NCBI RefSeq assembly: GCF_011045025.1
Contig: NZ_JAAKZX010000024.1
Span: 1-64,000 of the forward strand
Direction of reading: 5' to 3'
Source of the DNA: Streptomyces ureilyticus
Lineage (GTDB): Bacteria > Actinomycetota > Actinomycetes > Streptomycetales > Streptomycetaceae
Length of the DNA: 64,000 nucleotides
Shown here: piece after piece, positions 33,085-41,897 of the stretch
Numbering within the stretch: position 1 is the first letter of the stretch
How the letters are laid out: each line of letters opens with the position of its first letter
The notes under the pieces: model-generated
Database searches by the model: none
Seen by the model: the letters and a program-made list of their open reading frames with translations, nothing else
Told to the model about the DNA's origin: nothing
Position numbers and translations under genes: made by a program

Positions 33085-33864
33085 TCAGCGCGGGTCGTAC
33101 ACGTACGGCGTCGTCGTGGTCAGCGGTACGAAGCCGAGTCGACCGAGGATGGGGCGGCTCTGGTCGGAGGCGTCGACCTGGAGGTAGCGGTAGCCGCGGT
33201 CGGCGGCGATGCGGGCCCGGTGGGCGACGAGGACGCGGTAGATGCCGCGGCCACGCCAGGCGGGGACGGTGCCGCCGCCCCACAGACCCGCGAACCGGGC
33301 GCCCGGTGTGAGCTCCATGCGGGCCGAGCTCACCGGCACGTCACCGGCGATGGCCACGACGGCGACGACCGTGTCCGGGTCCGCGTCGAGCTGGGCCAGC
33401 AGCTGGTGGCGAAGCGGGGAGCTGTCCGTGCCGAAGGCCTGCTCGTGTACGTCCACCATGAGGTCGACGCCCGCGCGGTCGGTGACGGGGCGGAGTTCGA
33501 TGCCCTCCGGCGGCTCGGCATCGAGGCGGAGCTCGCCGCACTCGGCGATCATCAGCGTCTCCTCCGGCTCGGGGGTGAACCCCGCCGCGCGAAGCCGCCC
33601 GCCCAGGTCCGCCGGCCGGTCGTGCCCGTACAGCTTCCACTCGAACCCGCGGCCGAGGCCTGTGAAGTACCGCACCTGCTCGGTGATCACCGCGTCCACG
33701 TCGGTCCCTTCGAGCTGAGACCAGAGGACGCCGCTCCAGCCCTGCTCGGCTCCGACCTGCCGCACGACCGAACCGGCACGATCCACCACGGCCCCCGGGC
33801 CGTCGGGCCGCGCGCCATCGCGCATGTCCCGGTCGAACAGGGCCAGTACCTCCGCATGATCCAT
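33085..33864 (-). CDS. GNAT-family N-acetyltransferase
   Basis: A 259-residue protein. The N-terminal half (to about 125) is a partial or degenerate GNAT-like fold, and the C-terminal half is a full domain with GTVPAWRGRGIYRVLVAHRARIA and SRPILGRLGFVPLTTTTPYVY. It converges on the previous GNAT gene with a 72-base gap. Substrate unknown. Confidence 0.85.
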   Translation of the reverse strand: MDHAEVLALFDRDMRDGARPDGPGAVVDRAGSVVRQVGAEQGWSGVLWSQLEGTDVDAVITEQVRYFTGLGRGFEWKLYGHDRPADLGGRLRAAGFTPEPEETLMIAECGELRLDAEPPEGIELRPVTDRAGVDLMVDVHEQAFGTDSSPLRHQLLAQLDADPDTVVAVVAIAGDVPVSSARMELTPGARFAGLWGGGTVPAWRGRGIYRVLVAHRARIAADRGYRYLQVDASDQSRPILGRLGFVPLTTTTPYVYDPR

Positions 33865-34065
33865 ACCGGCACGACACCACGGTCGGCCCGGCCGGGCAAC
33901 GGAATTACCTGACCTCCGGAGGCGGTCTTCGACCGGGCGGAGCCAGGGGACACGGTTTCAGCCAGCTGTGTCTGCCGAGCCAGAAGTGAACGTCTCACAC
34001 GACCGCGCCGTATGTGACAGTGGCGGGCGGGAGGAATCAGTTTCACGTAGTCGAGGCTTGGAGAC

Positions 34066-35196
34066 ATGGTGGCGCAGGACTTGTCGGCCCCCGCACCCGT
34101 GGCGGTGTCGGAGCCGCCGCCCAGATCGCCGGCCAAGCCTCCGCAGGCCCGTCGGGACCCGTACTTCGACAACGCGAAGTACCTCACCATCGTGCTGGTG
34201 TGCTGTGGTCACGCCTGGGAGCCGCTGACGCACAGCGGCAGGTTCGCGACAGCGGCGTATCTGGTCGTCTACGCGTTCCACATGCCCGCGTTCGCGCTGA
34301 TCTCCGGCTATTTCTCGCGGAGTTTCGACATGGCGCCGGGCCGGGTGCGCAGGCTGCTGACGGGGGTCGTCGTGCCGTATCTCGTCTTCGAGTGCGCGTA
34401 CACGATCTTCTACCGCTGGGCGCAGGACGACTGGACGTATCCGTTCAGCCTGCTGGATCCCTGGTATGTGATGTGGTTCCTGGTCGCGCTGTTCATCTGG
34501 CGGCTGACCACTCCCGTGTGGCTGGCTCTGCGTCGTCCGGTGCCGATCGCGGTGGGGCTCGCGGTGTTCGCCTCGGTCTCGCCGGATCTCGGCGGGGACA
34601 TCTCGATCCAGCGGACCCTGCAATTCCTGCCGTTCTTCGTGCTCGGCCTCACGCTCCGCGCCGAGCACTTCGAGCGGCTGCGTACGCGGCGCGTGCGGCT
34701 GATCGCGCTGCCGGTGGGCGTGGCCGCGTGCGGGGTGGCGTACGCGGTGGCGCCCTGGTTCGACGCCAAGTGGTTCTACCACCGCAGCAGCGTCGCCAGC
34801 CAGGGTGTACCGCACTGGGCGGGCCTGATCACCACGCCGGCGCTGCTCGCCGTGGCACTGGTGCTGACCGTCTGCTTCCTGGCCTGGGTGCCGAGGCGGC
34901 ATATGTGGTTCACGGCGCTGGGTGCGGGCACGATGTACGGCTACCTGCTGCACGGCTTCATCATCAAGTCGTCCCGCTTCTTCGACTGGTACGACCGCCC
35001 GTGGTTGCATTCCCCGCTTGGTGAGCTGGCGGTCACGGTGGCCGCCGTCGGTCTCATCACGTTCCTGTGTTCCTGGCCGGTCCGCTCCGTCTTCCGCTTC
35101 GTCGTCGAGCCGCGCATGGCGTGGGCCTTCGGCGAGCCGAGAGACGCCTCGGGGAAGGCCACAGCGCCCACAGAGGCCACAGCACCGACGCGCTGA
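34066..35196 (+). CDS. Membrane acyltransferase (acyltransferase family 3)
   Basis: A 376-residue integral membrane O-acyltransferase with about ten helices. After a Pro/Ala-rich cytoplasmic lead (to residue 30) comes RRDPYFDNAKYLTIVLVCCGHAWEP; the FDNAK and the His in CGH are the family-3 catalytic region. YAFHMPAFALISGYFSR and GTMYGYLLHGFIIK follow, typical of the OatA/WcaK-like fucose O-acetylase branch. It likely decorates a cell-surface sugar or lipid with an acyl group. ATG 34066. A long perfect hairpin begins at its stop codon. Confidence 0.88.
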   Translation: MVAQDLSAPAPVAVSEPPPRSPAKPPQARRDPYFDNAKYLTIVLVCCGHAWEPLTHSGRFATAAYLVVYAFHMPAFALISGYFSRSFDMAPGRVRRLLTGVVVPYLVFECAYTIFYRWAQDDWTYPFSLLDPWYVMWFLVALFIWRLTTPVWLALRRPVPIAVGLAVFASVSPDLGGDISIQRTLQFLPFFVLGLTLRAEHFERLRTRRVRLIALPVGVAACGVAYAVAPWFDAKWFYHRSSVASQGVPHWAGLITTPALLAVALVLTVCFLAWVPRRHMWFTALGAGTMYGYLLHGFIIKSSRFFDWYDRPWLHSPLGELAVTVAAVGLITFLCSWPVRSVFRFVVEPRMAWAFGEPRDASGKATAPTEATAPTR

Positions 35197-35238
35197 GCGC
35201 GACGCGCGCAGGATAAACGCCCTGCGCGCGTCGCGCTC
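35195..35238 (+). terminator. Perfect 18-bp hairpin terminator after the acyltransferase gene
   Basis: GAGCGCGACGCGCGCAGG (35195-35212) is repeated exactly inverted at 35221-35238 with an 8-base loop. The left arm overlaps the stop codon. It is one of the strongest terminator-like structures in the window. Confidence 0.85.
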
Positions 35239-35324
35239 GCCCAGAGGCGTGGTCGGAGGTGGGCCCTTATCGTGAGCCAGGGGGAATCCCCGGTCCTGGA
35301 CCGGGGCGTCCCTGGAGGGTTCCC

Positions 35325-36932
35325 ATGCTGTTCACGCACCACCGCTGCGCTTTCGCCGGCGCTGTGACGCTGGTCCTGCTGGGAGTCGCGTTGCCGCCAC
35401 AGGCTCTGCTGGGAGCCGGGGTGCGGACGGTGACCGCGGCCGACCGGCCCGATCAACCCGGGCTGTCCCGCTTCTACGACCAGAAGATCGACTGGACCAA
35501 GTGCGAGGACGCCGGGATGGGAGTGCCCGAGGATCTGCAGTGCGGCAAGGTGACCGTTCCGCTCGACTACGCGAAACCTGGTGGCGAAACGCTCGACATA
35601 GCCATGGCCCGCTTCAGGGCGACGGGCGAGTCCAGGGGTTCCGTACTGCTGAACTTCGGCGGCCCCGGCGCCTCGGGGGTCAGTGAACTCACCGCCGGCG
35701 GCGACGACTTCATGGGCCTGACGAACGGCTACGACGTCGTGACCTTCGACCCGCGCGGCGTCGGCAGAAGCTCGCCGGTCAGCTGCGGCGAAGGAATCGG
35801 GCCAACCTCCGATCCGACGGACGCCCCCACCGAGGACACCCAACCGGACAGCGACAATCCGCAGGCCGCGCTGAAGCTGCTCAGGAAGTCCGCCGACGCC
35901 TGCGCCAAGCATTCCGGGCCCGTGCTGCCGCACATAGGCACGGTCAACGTCTCCCGGGACCTGGACATCATGCGCGATGCCCTCGGCGACAAGAAGCTCA
36001 ACTACCTCGGTTTCTCGTACGGAACACGGCTGGGTGCGGTCTACGCGGCCCAGTTCCCGGACCGGACCGGCCGGTTGGTGCTCGACGGCGTGGACACCCT
36101 CACCGAGCCGCTCAGTGAGCAGGCCCTCGCCAACACCGAGGGACTGCAGACCGCGCTGGAGGACTTCCTCACCTGGTGCACCGACGACATCAGCTGCGCG
36201 TTCGGCCAGGATCCGCGCACGGCAAGGGAGGAGATGGTCGACCTGGTCCGCTCGCTGGACGAGAATCCCCTGCCGACGGAGTTCGGCGCCCCCTTCTCCG
36301 GCCAGGACCTCGCGGGCGCCCTCGGACAGGCCCTCTACAGCAAGGAGTTGTGGCCGGCCCTCTCGCAGGCGCTCAGATCGCTGATCGAGGACGGTGACCC
36401 CCGAGGGCTCCTGCGGTTCAGCGGCGGCGGCATCACGGCGCCCCGCAACGGCGGGCTCGTCGACGAGGCGGACATCCCCATGGACAACCTCCAGTCCGCG
36501 CTCACAGCCATCAACTGCGCGGACGACCCCGACCGCCCCACCGCCGCCCGGATCACCAGAAATCTCGACCGGCTGCGCGCCGAGTACGAGGAGGCCTCAC
36601 CGGTCTTCGGCCGCTCCCGGCTCACCCAGGTGCTCATGTGCTACGGCCGCCCCAAGGGCACCGACTTCATCCGCGAGGACGTACGCGACGTGGACACCCC
36701 GAAGATGCTCCTCGTCGGCACCCGCGGCGACCCCGCGACCCCGTACCGCTGGACGGTGGAGACCGCGAAGCGGCTCGGCCGGTCGGCCGTGGTGCTCGAC
36801 AACAAGGGCGAGGGCCACACGGGGTACGGTTCGTCGAAGTGCGTGCACGAGAAGGTCGACGACTTCCTGCTGTACGGCTCGCTCGCGGACGCCGGGAGCT
36901 CCTGCGGGGCCGAGGAGCCACCGCCTTCCTGA
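35325..36932 (+). CDS. Secreted tripeptidyl aminopeptidase-type alpha/beta hydrolase
   Basis: A 535-residue exported hydrolase of the S33 family (TAP type), which removes short peptides from N-termini outside the cell. Signal peptide at residues 1-40 (hydrophobic core FAGAVTLVLLGVALP). The catalytic serine is in GFSYGTRLG, the oxyanion segment is LNFGGPGASG, Asp is in VGTRGDPATPY and His in GEGHTGYGSSKC. The C-terminal cap with paired cysteines is usual for this group. Start ATG 35325 with GGAGG five bases upstream. It stands alone between a terminator and a 344-base gap. Confidence 0.9.
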   Translation: MLFTHHRCAFAGAVTLVLLGVALPPQALLGAGVRTVTAADRPDQPGLSRFYDQKIDWTKCEDAGMGVPEDLQCGKVTVPLDYAKPGGETLDIAMARFRATGESRGSVLLNFGGPGASGVSELTAGGDDFMGLTNGYDVVTFDPRGVGRSSPVSCGEGIGPTSDPTDAPTEDTQPDSDNPQAALKLLRKSADACAKHSGPVLPHIGTVNVSRDLDIMRDALGDKKLNYLGFSYGTRLGAVYAAQFPDRTGRLVLDGVDTLTEPLSEQALANTEGLQTALEDFLTWCTDDISCAFGQDPRTAREEMVDLVRSLDENPLPTEFGAPFSGQDLAGALGQALYSKELWPALSQALRSLIEDGDPRGLLRFSGGGITAPRNGGLVDEADIPMDNLQSALTAINCADDPDRPTAARITRNLDRLRAEYEEASPVFGRSRLTQVLMCYGRPKGTDFIREDVRDVDTPKMLLVGTRGDPATPYRWTVETAKRLGRSAVVLDNKGEGHTGYGSSKCVHEKVDDFLLYGSLADAGSSCGAEEPPPS

Positions 36933-37276
36933 CCACGGACCACTGCCGGCCACGGCACGGCCCCGTACATATGCCCCACATCTCTCGTCCGGGGCACGGC
37001 ATCGACACCCGCTCAAACACTCGTCGAACACGCGCTTGAAGGAGTCCGGGCCTACTGTCATAACTCCACCAACTCGCCTACTCCATCTACGACTTGGTGG
37101 ATCTCCCACGTAATCGATTCGTCCGAGTCGAGCCCTCCGAGTGGACGTAGGCATATGCCACAGGCACCAGTGCATCGCGTCTTGCCAAATCCCTTACAGC
37201 GCGTCGCGGGCTGTGCAAGAGTCGTAACGGTCCTTCCCTCAGCCTTGGTCGTACCGGGCCTGTATCGGAGTACGTC
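36933..37276. other. Intergenic region before the PP2C phosphatase
   Basis: This 344-base stretch separates the hydrolase stop from the PP2C start. It holds scattered short inverted pieces (for example CCACCAA and TTGGTGG around 37066-37106) that may form a terminator-like fold. I see no gene, repeat family copy or clear promoter in it. Confidence 0.4.
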
Positions 37277-38710
37277 ATGCCGTCCCATCTCTCGGCGGAC
37301 CACCCAGCCGCCCAGCCGCCCCCACGCGGCTCGGTCGACGCGCTGATCTCGCAGACGCGTCGGCTGCGCGGCGACGTGGACGCCGTGCGGCGTGACGCAC
37401 AGCAAGACGACACAGACCCCGAAGGGCGCTGGCAGCGCGCGCTGTACAACCTCGCCCTGCACCAACTGAACGATCTGGACGAGCACTTGGCGCAGTTGCG
37501 GGACGGCCCGCCGCCGGTGCCCGCGACACCGGACGCGGCGGCTCCCGTCGTACGGACCGTGCCCCCGGCCCCCCGGCCCAGCTCGCTGCTCAGCCGGGTC
37601 GGCAGCGCCGAGTGGAACCTGCTGACCGACGAGGCGAGCTGGTCCGGCGAGCTCTACCAGATCCTCGGCCGCGACCCCGCCGCTCCCGCGCTGACCCTCG
37701 ACGAACTGCCGTCCGTGGTGCTCGACGAGGACCGGCCGAGGCTGACGGTGATGGTGACGGACTGCCTCATCGACGCCAAGCCGATCGACGGGGAGTTCCG
37801 TATCGTGCACCCGGACGGCGGCGTACGGACCGTGCACATGATGGGCGAGCCCGTGCTCGCAGCCGACGGCAGCACCGCCTCGATGTGGGCCGTGCTGCGG
37901 GACGTCAGCGAACTGCGCCGCAGCCAGCGGACGGTGCGCGAGACCCGTGACTCGCTGCAACGCCAACGGCACATCGCGCAGACCGAGCACCGGCTCGCGG
38001 TCGAGCTGCAGGAGGCTGTGCTGCCGCCGTGGCGCGGCTCCCTGCGGCTCCCGCAACAAGGGGCGCCGGCCCTGGATGTGGCCGCCCGTTATCTGCCTGC
38101 CTCGACGAGCGCGCTGATCGGCGGCGACTGGTACGACGCCCTCGAACTGCCGGGCGGCGAAACGATGTTGAGCGTCGGTGAACTCACCGGGCACGGCACC
38201 ACCGTCACCTCGGGCATGGCGATGCTCCTCGGCGCGGTGCGCGGAATGGCCATGGCGGGCAGCGAACCCCGCCAACTCATGGCCTGGCTCAACCAGTTAC
38301 TGGACGCCTCGGTCCAGCCGGCCCTCGGCAGCGCCATGTGCTGCCGCTACCGGCCCGACACCCGCACGCTCCTCTGGGCGCAGGCGGGACACCCCGCCCC
38401 CCTGCTGTTCCGCAACGGGACGGGGCGCGCGCTCGCGCCGCCCGACGGTGTCCTGCTCGGCGCCACCTCGGGCGCCGCCTACGGGCAGGCCGAAGAGCCG
38501 CTCGAACCGGGCGACCTGCTGCTCCTGCACACCGATGGACTGGTCCCCGGGCGCAGTCGCGCCGCGACAGTGGACCGCCTCCTCGACCTGGCCCCCCGCT
38601 TCGGCGAGGCCCGCTCCGCACAGGACTGCGTACGGACGGTCGTAGAGGAGTTCGGCGAGCGGGAACGCGAGGACGACGCCTGCGTACTCATCGCCAGAGT
38701 CACCAACTGA
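37277..38710 (+). CDS. PAS-PP2C (SpoIIE/RsbU-type) phosphatase
   Basis: A 477-residue cytoplasmic protein. Residues 15-75 are charged and helical, 108-220 form a PAS-like sensor (WNLLTDEASWSGELYQILGR to AVLRDVSELRRSQ), a linker helix follows to 255, and 265-475 are the SpoIIE-type PP2C domain (GGDWYDALELPGG, then GELTGHGTTVTSGMAMLL, then AGHPAPLLF, then DGLVPGRS, then EDDACVLI). Such phosphatases dephosphorylate anti-sigma-factor antagonists. The usual metal motif GDVxGHG reads GELTGHG, with Glu for Asp. Leu341 is a TTA codon. ATG start with CGGAG upstream; it converges on the NsdA-like gene with a 40-base gap. Confidence 0.88.
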   Translation: MPSHLSADHPAAQPPPRGSVDALISQTRRLRGDVDAVRRDAQQDDTDPEGRWQRALYNLALHQLNDLDEHLAQLRDGPPPVPATPDAAAPVVRTVPPAPRPSSLLSRVGSAEWNLLTDEASWSGELYQILGRDPAAPALTLDELPSVVLDEDRPRLTVMVTDCLIDAKPIDGEFRIVHPDGGVRTVHMMGEPVLAADGSTASMWAVLRDVSELRRSQRTVRETRDSLQRQRHIAQTEHRLAVELQEAVLPPWRGSLRLPQQGAPALDVAARYLPASTSALIGGDWYDALELPGGETMLSVGELTGHGTTVTSGMAMLLGAVRGMAMAGSEPRQLMAWLNQLLDASVQPALGSAMCCRYRPDTRTLLWAQAGHPAPLLFRNGTGRALAPPDGVLLGATSGAAYGQAEEPLEPGDLLLLHTDGLVPGRSRAATVDRLLDLAPRFGEARSAQDCVRTVVEEFGEREREDDACVLIARVTN

Positions 38711-38750
38711 CCACGCGTACACATGCGTTCAGTTCACCGCGCACGGCTCC

Positions 38751-40247
38751 CTATGCCCGTGCGCTGTTGCCACCCCGGGTGTTCGGGCCCTTGGGCAGCG
38801 ACAGTTTGATCTCCTCACGCAGTTCCTGGATCTTCGGATAGCTGGAGTACTGACCCGTCAGCCGGTACATCTCACGCAGCCGGTCCCATGTGCGATGGGA
38901 TGAGTTCGAGCCCATCGAGGTCAGGGCCAGGCGTGCGTACCGGTCGGCCTGTTCGGGGTCGTCGGCGATGAAGCAGGCGGACGCGAGCGAGATGTGGTCG
39001 AAGATCTGCGACCGGTCCCTGCCCTTCTCGCGCAGCTTGAGCGCCTCCTTCGCGTGGCGCTGCGCGACGGCGGCAGCCGCCGGTTCGTGCTCCGCGAGCG
39101 TCCGGTAGGCCAGGGCCTGCATTCCGTGCAGGTCCGCCTCGTCGAAGAGCTGCATCCAGCTGGGCGCCGGTACGTCGTCCTTGTCCGAGACGAAGAGTTC
39201 CTCCGCCTCGCCGAGGGTGCGCCGCATGGCCTGGCCCCTGCCCAGCGAGGCCTGAGCCCAGGCTTCGATGGTGTAGAGCATGGCCCTGGTGCGCGGCAGC
39301 ACCTCGTCACCGGAGCCCGACTTGGCGAGCTTCATGAGGTCGAGTGCGTCGTCGGGCCGCCCCAGGTGCACCATCTGGCGTGCGGCGCGGGAGAGCGCCT
39401 CGCCGGCACGGGGCCGGTCACCGCCCTCACGGGCGGCGTGGGCGGCGATGACGAAGTACTTCTGGGCCGTGGGCTCCAGGCCGACGTCGTGCGACATCCA
39501 GCCCGCGAGGACGGCGAGGTTGGCGGCGACGCCCCACAGGCGCCGCTGGAGATGGTCGGGGTGTCGGTAGGCGAGCATGCCGCCCACTTCGTTGAGCTGT
39601 CCCACGACAGCCTTGCGTTGCAGCCCGCCGCCGCGGGCCGCGTCCCAGGCCCGGAACACCTCGACCGAGCGCTCCAGTTCCTCGATCTCCTGTGACCCGA
39701 TGGGGGCGGCCTCATAGCGGTCGTACCCGGCGGGGTCGGCGTGCAGGGGGTCGTGGATTACGGGAGCGTCGGCCGAAAGAGCCGGGTCGGAGTGCAGCCA
39801 GTCGTGCATGGCGCTGCTGAGTGCGGATCCTGCGGCGAGCGCGGCGCCCGCGCCCACCAAGCCGCGTCGGTTGAGCATGAGGTCCATTCCCGTGAATTCG
39901 GTGAGGACCGCGGCAGTCTGCTCGGGCGTCCACGGCACTCCGTCGGGATGTTCCGCACTCCCGCCGCCCGGCCGTTTCCCCGTACGCCCGTGCCGGACCA
40001 GACCGAGGTCCTCGATGGTCACGACACGGCCGAGACGCTCGGTGAACAGCGCTGCCAGCACCCGCGGCACGGGATCGCGCGGGATCTCTCCCATGTCGAT
40101 CCAGCGCCGCACCCGCGAGGTGTCGGTCGCCAGCTGGGGGTGGCCCATGGCCGCCGCCTGCCGGTTGACCATCCGCGCGAGCTCGCCCTTGGACCAGCCG
40201 GCCAGGCCGAACAGATCCGCCAGACGGGTGTTGGGTTGTCCGCTCAC
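38751..40247 (-). CDS. NsdA-like regulatory protein with HTH and TPR-type repeats
   Basis: A 498-residue protein. Residues 8-80 resemble an XRE-like helix-turn-helix (LADLFGLAGWSKGELARMVN to TSRVRRWIDMGEIP), 120-150 hold a hydrophobic segment (LNRRGLVGAGAALAAGSAL), and from about 190 on there are TPR-type helical pairs. This layout and length match NsdA, a TPR protein that represses antibiotic production and sporulation in Streptomyces coelicolor; paralogues exist, so I do not assign the symbol. The GTG at 40247 is preferred because a much longer upstream reading would cross the divergent promoter. It is divergent from the phosphotransferase gene at 40481, across a region with tandem 10-base repeats. 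Confidence 0.8.
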   Translation of the reverse strand: MSGQPNTRLADLFGLAGWSKGELARMVNRQAAAMGHPQLATDTSRVRRWIDMGEIPRDPVPRVLAALFTERLGRVVTIEDLGLVRHGRTGKRPGGGSAEHPDGVPWTPEQTAAVLTEFTGMDLMLNRRGLVGAGAALAAGSALSSAMHDWLHSDPALSADAPVIHDPLHADPAGYDRYEAAPIGSQEIEELERSVEVFRAWDAARGGGLQRKAVVGQLNEVGGMLAYRHPDHLQRRLWGVAANLAVLAGWMSHDVGLEPTAQKYFVIAAHAAREGGDRPRAGEALSRAARQMVHLGRPDDALDLMKLAKSGSGDEVLPRTRAMLYTIEAWAQASLGRGQAMRRTLGEAEELFVSDKDDVPAPSWMQLFDEADLHGMQALAYRTLAEHEPAAAAVAQRHAKEALKLREKGRDRSQIFDHISLASACFIADDPEQADRYARLALTSMGSNSSHRTWDRLREMYRLTGQYSSYPKIQELREEIKLSLPKGPNTRGGNSARA

Positions 40248-40310
40248 GTCAAGCCCCCAGGTTCTCGGCTGAGTTGACAGTAACCCCGTGTCAGTTGCTG
40301 CGGGACTATT

Positions 40311-40340
40311 CGCCAGGGTTCGCCAGGGTGCGCCAGATGG
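40311..40340. repeat. Three tandem 10-bp repeats in a divergent promoter
   Basis: CGCCAGGGTT, CGCCAGGGTG and CGCCAGATGG follow each other without gaps, and a fourth degenerate unit (TGTGCCAGTG) comes next. The period equals one helical turn. They lie in the 233-base region between the NsdA-like gene (start 40247) and the phosphotransferase (start 40481), with TTGACA at 40274-40279 on the plus strand. Confidence 0.6.
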
Positions 40341-40480
40341 TGTGCCAGTGCGCATCGGGTGTCGGGTAGGAACGCGCCACCCCGACCCGGTCGCCGTAGG
40401 GACATTCCCCAGGGTGCACCGAGGCGGCCGGGGCGGGTAGCGCAGTAACTCGCAGGCACACGAAGGGATCCGTATCACCC

Positions 40481-41650
40481 ATGTACGCAGCATCGTCCTC
40501 CGTGTCCGCCCCGCCCCGGTCGCTGCGCCCGCGTCCACAGGCTCCTCGAGCTGGGGAGTCGCCGAGGGCGGGCGGCGGCCCTTATCTGGACCCCGCGCGT
40601 CAGGGGTCACCCGTGCTCGGCGCCGGCCGCACGCAGCGCGTACCAGGGGTCGGCACCCAACCCCTCAGCGGGAGACTGGACTTGTCCGGCCCTCAGGGCG
40701 CGCAGCTGCGCACGGCGATCGCCTCGGTGCACCGGATCTGTCCGGAGTTCGCTCCGGTGCAGGTGCTGCGCCGCAGCGGCCGAGCGGTGCTCCTCGTCGG
40801 AACGACAGGACGCAGCACCGCAGTCGCCAAGTGCTTACTGGACCATTCTCCAGTCTGGGCCGAGCGGATCCGCCATGAAATAGCGGCATACCGCTCGTTC
40901 GTGCGGCACCGGCCTCCGGTACGGGTGCCACGGCTGATCGCGGCGGATCCGGACAACTGCACGCTGGTGATCGAGCGGATGCCCGGACGGGTGGCGGCAC
41001 TGCAGCGGCATCCGGCGGAGGCCCCGCCGCGCGCGGACATCAGGGCGGCGTTGGGCGCGGTCTGCCGGCTCAACTCGTGGCGCCCGCCGGCCGGGGCGTT
41101 CGACACCCCGCTGGACTACGCGGCGCGGATCTCCCGGTATCACGAGCTGGGGCTGCTCACCGACCGGGACATGGGCGATCTGCAGAAGCTCGTGCACGGC
41201 ATCGCGCACTCGGCGGGGCGCCAAGGGATGGGCCAGTTCTGCCACGGTGACGCCTTGCTGTCGAACATCCTGATCTCACCGGCCGGTCCAGTGCTGGTGG
41301 ACTGGGAGCACGCGGGCTGGTATCTGCCGGGCTACGACCTGGCGACGCTCTGGTCCGTCCTCGGCGACGCCCCGGTGGCCCGCCGGCAGATCAGCCAGCT
41401 CGCACAGCAGGCGGGGCCCGCAGCACGGGACGCGTTCCTGGTGAACCTGATGCTCGTACTGACCCGTGAGATCCGTACGTACGAGACGGCCGTGCAGCGT
41501 TCGATGCACGAGGCGACCCCGGTGCCACCGGGACCCGCCCACCCGGGTGCCGCACCGTCCGGCGAGGAACAGCGGCTGCTGCTCAGGCGGCTGCACGACG
41601 ATTGCCAGCTGGCGCGCAGGGCGGTTCGGGCGGCGGTGGGCACGCGCTGA
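40481..41650 (+). CDS. APH-family phosphotransferase (kinase-fold), TTA-containing
   Basis: A 389-residue protein. The first 75 residues are Pro/Arg/Gly-rich and probably disordered. Then a kinase-like N-lobe ([16 protein letters not shown], Lys in AVAKCLL) and the C-lobe with the Brenner motif [14 protein letters not shown] and metal motif LVDWEHAGW. The fold phosphorylates small molecules or aminoglycosides. Its position next to an NsdA-like regulator, rather than in a resistance context, suggests a cellular role. Leu119 is TTA, directly before another Leu. ATG start. A perfect hairpin follows the stop. Confidence 0.85.
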   Translation: MYAASSSVSAPPRSLRPRPQAPRAGESPRAGGGPYLDPARQGSPVLGAGRTQRVPGVGTQPLSGRLDLSGPQGAQLRTAIASVHRICPEFAPVQVLRRSGRAVLLVGTTGRSTAVAKCLLDHSPVWAERIRHEIAAYRSFVRHRPPVRVPRLIAADPDNCTLVIERMPGRVAALQRHPAEAPPRADIRAALGAVCRLNSWRPPAGAFDTPLDYAARISRYHELGLLTDRDMGDLQKLVHGIAHSAGRQGMGQFCHGDALLSNILISPAGPVLVDWEHAGWYLPGYDLATLWSVLGDAPVARRQISQLAQQAGPAARDAFLVNLMLVLTREIRTYETAVQRSMHEATPVPPGPAHPGAAPSGEEQRLLLRRLHDDCQLARRAVRAAVGTR

Positions 41651-41656
41651 ACGGGG

Positions 41657-41702
41657 GACGCAGTCCGCGGTGGCCTGGGCTCAGGCCACCGCGGACTGCG
41701 TC
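41657..41702 (+). terminator. Perfect 21-bp hairpin terminator
   Basis: The arm 41657-41677 is exactly complementary to 41682-41702 with a 4-base GGCT loop. It starts 6 bases after the phosphotransferase stop. Among the longest uninterrupted stems in the window; there is no T-tract. Confidence 0.88.
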
Positions 41703-41763
41703 ATGGGTGCGGCCGCTTGTCCAGCAATCGCTGAGCGCACTTGCTGAAGTCAGGTGCAGGGCA

Positions 41764-41880
41764 GCGCCCCGTCAGGGGCGCGGGGCTGTGACATTTGCGG
41801 CTCCGCCGCGATGGGGTCACCCCGCTCGAGCGAAGCCGAGAGTCGGGGAGCAACCAGCCCCAACAGACCCGCAGTCGACC
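41764..41880 (+). repeat. Dispersed GC-hairpin intergenic repeat, copy 2
   Basis: The most complete copy: GCGCCCCGTCAGGGGCGC hairpin, GGGGCTGTGACATTTGCGG, GCGGCTCCGCCGC hairpin, a hairpin containing GCTCGAGCGAAGCCGAGAG, then CAACCAGCCCCAACAGACCC. It lies between the convergent phosphotransferase and GH95 genes, just after the perfect terminator hairpin. Confidence 0.88.
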
Positions 41881-41897
41881 GAACTCCCAGCGAGCGC

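Noticed and set aside
35195..35238. Attachment site or recombination site
   Set aside because: The structure is a perfect inverted repeat directly at a stop codon with no integrase or direct repeat, so a terminator is the simpler reading.
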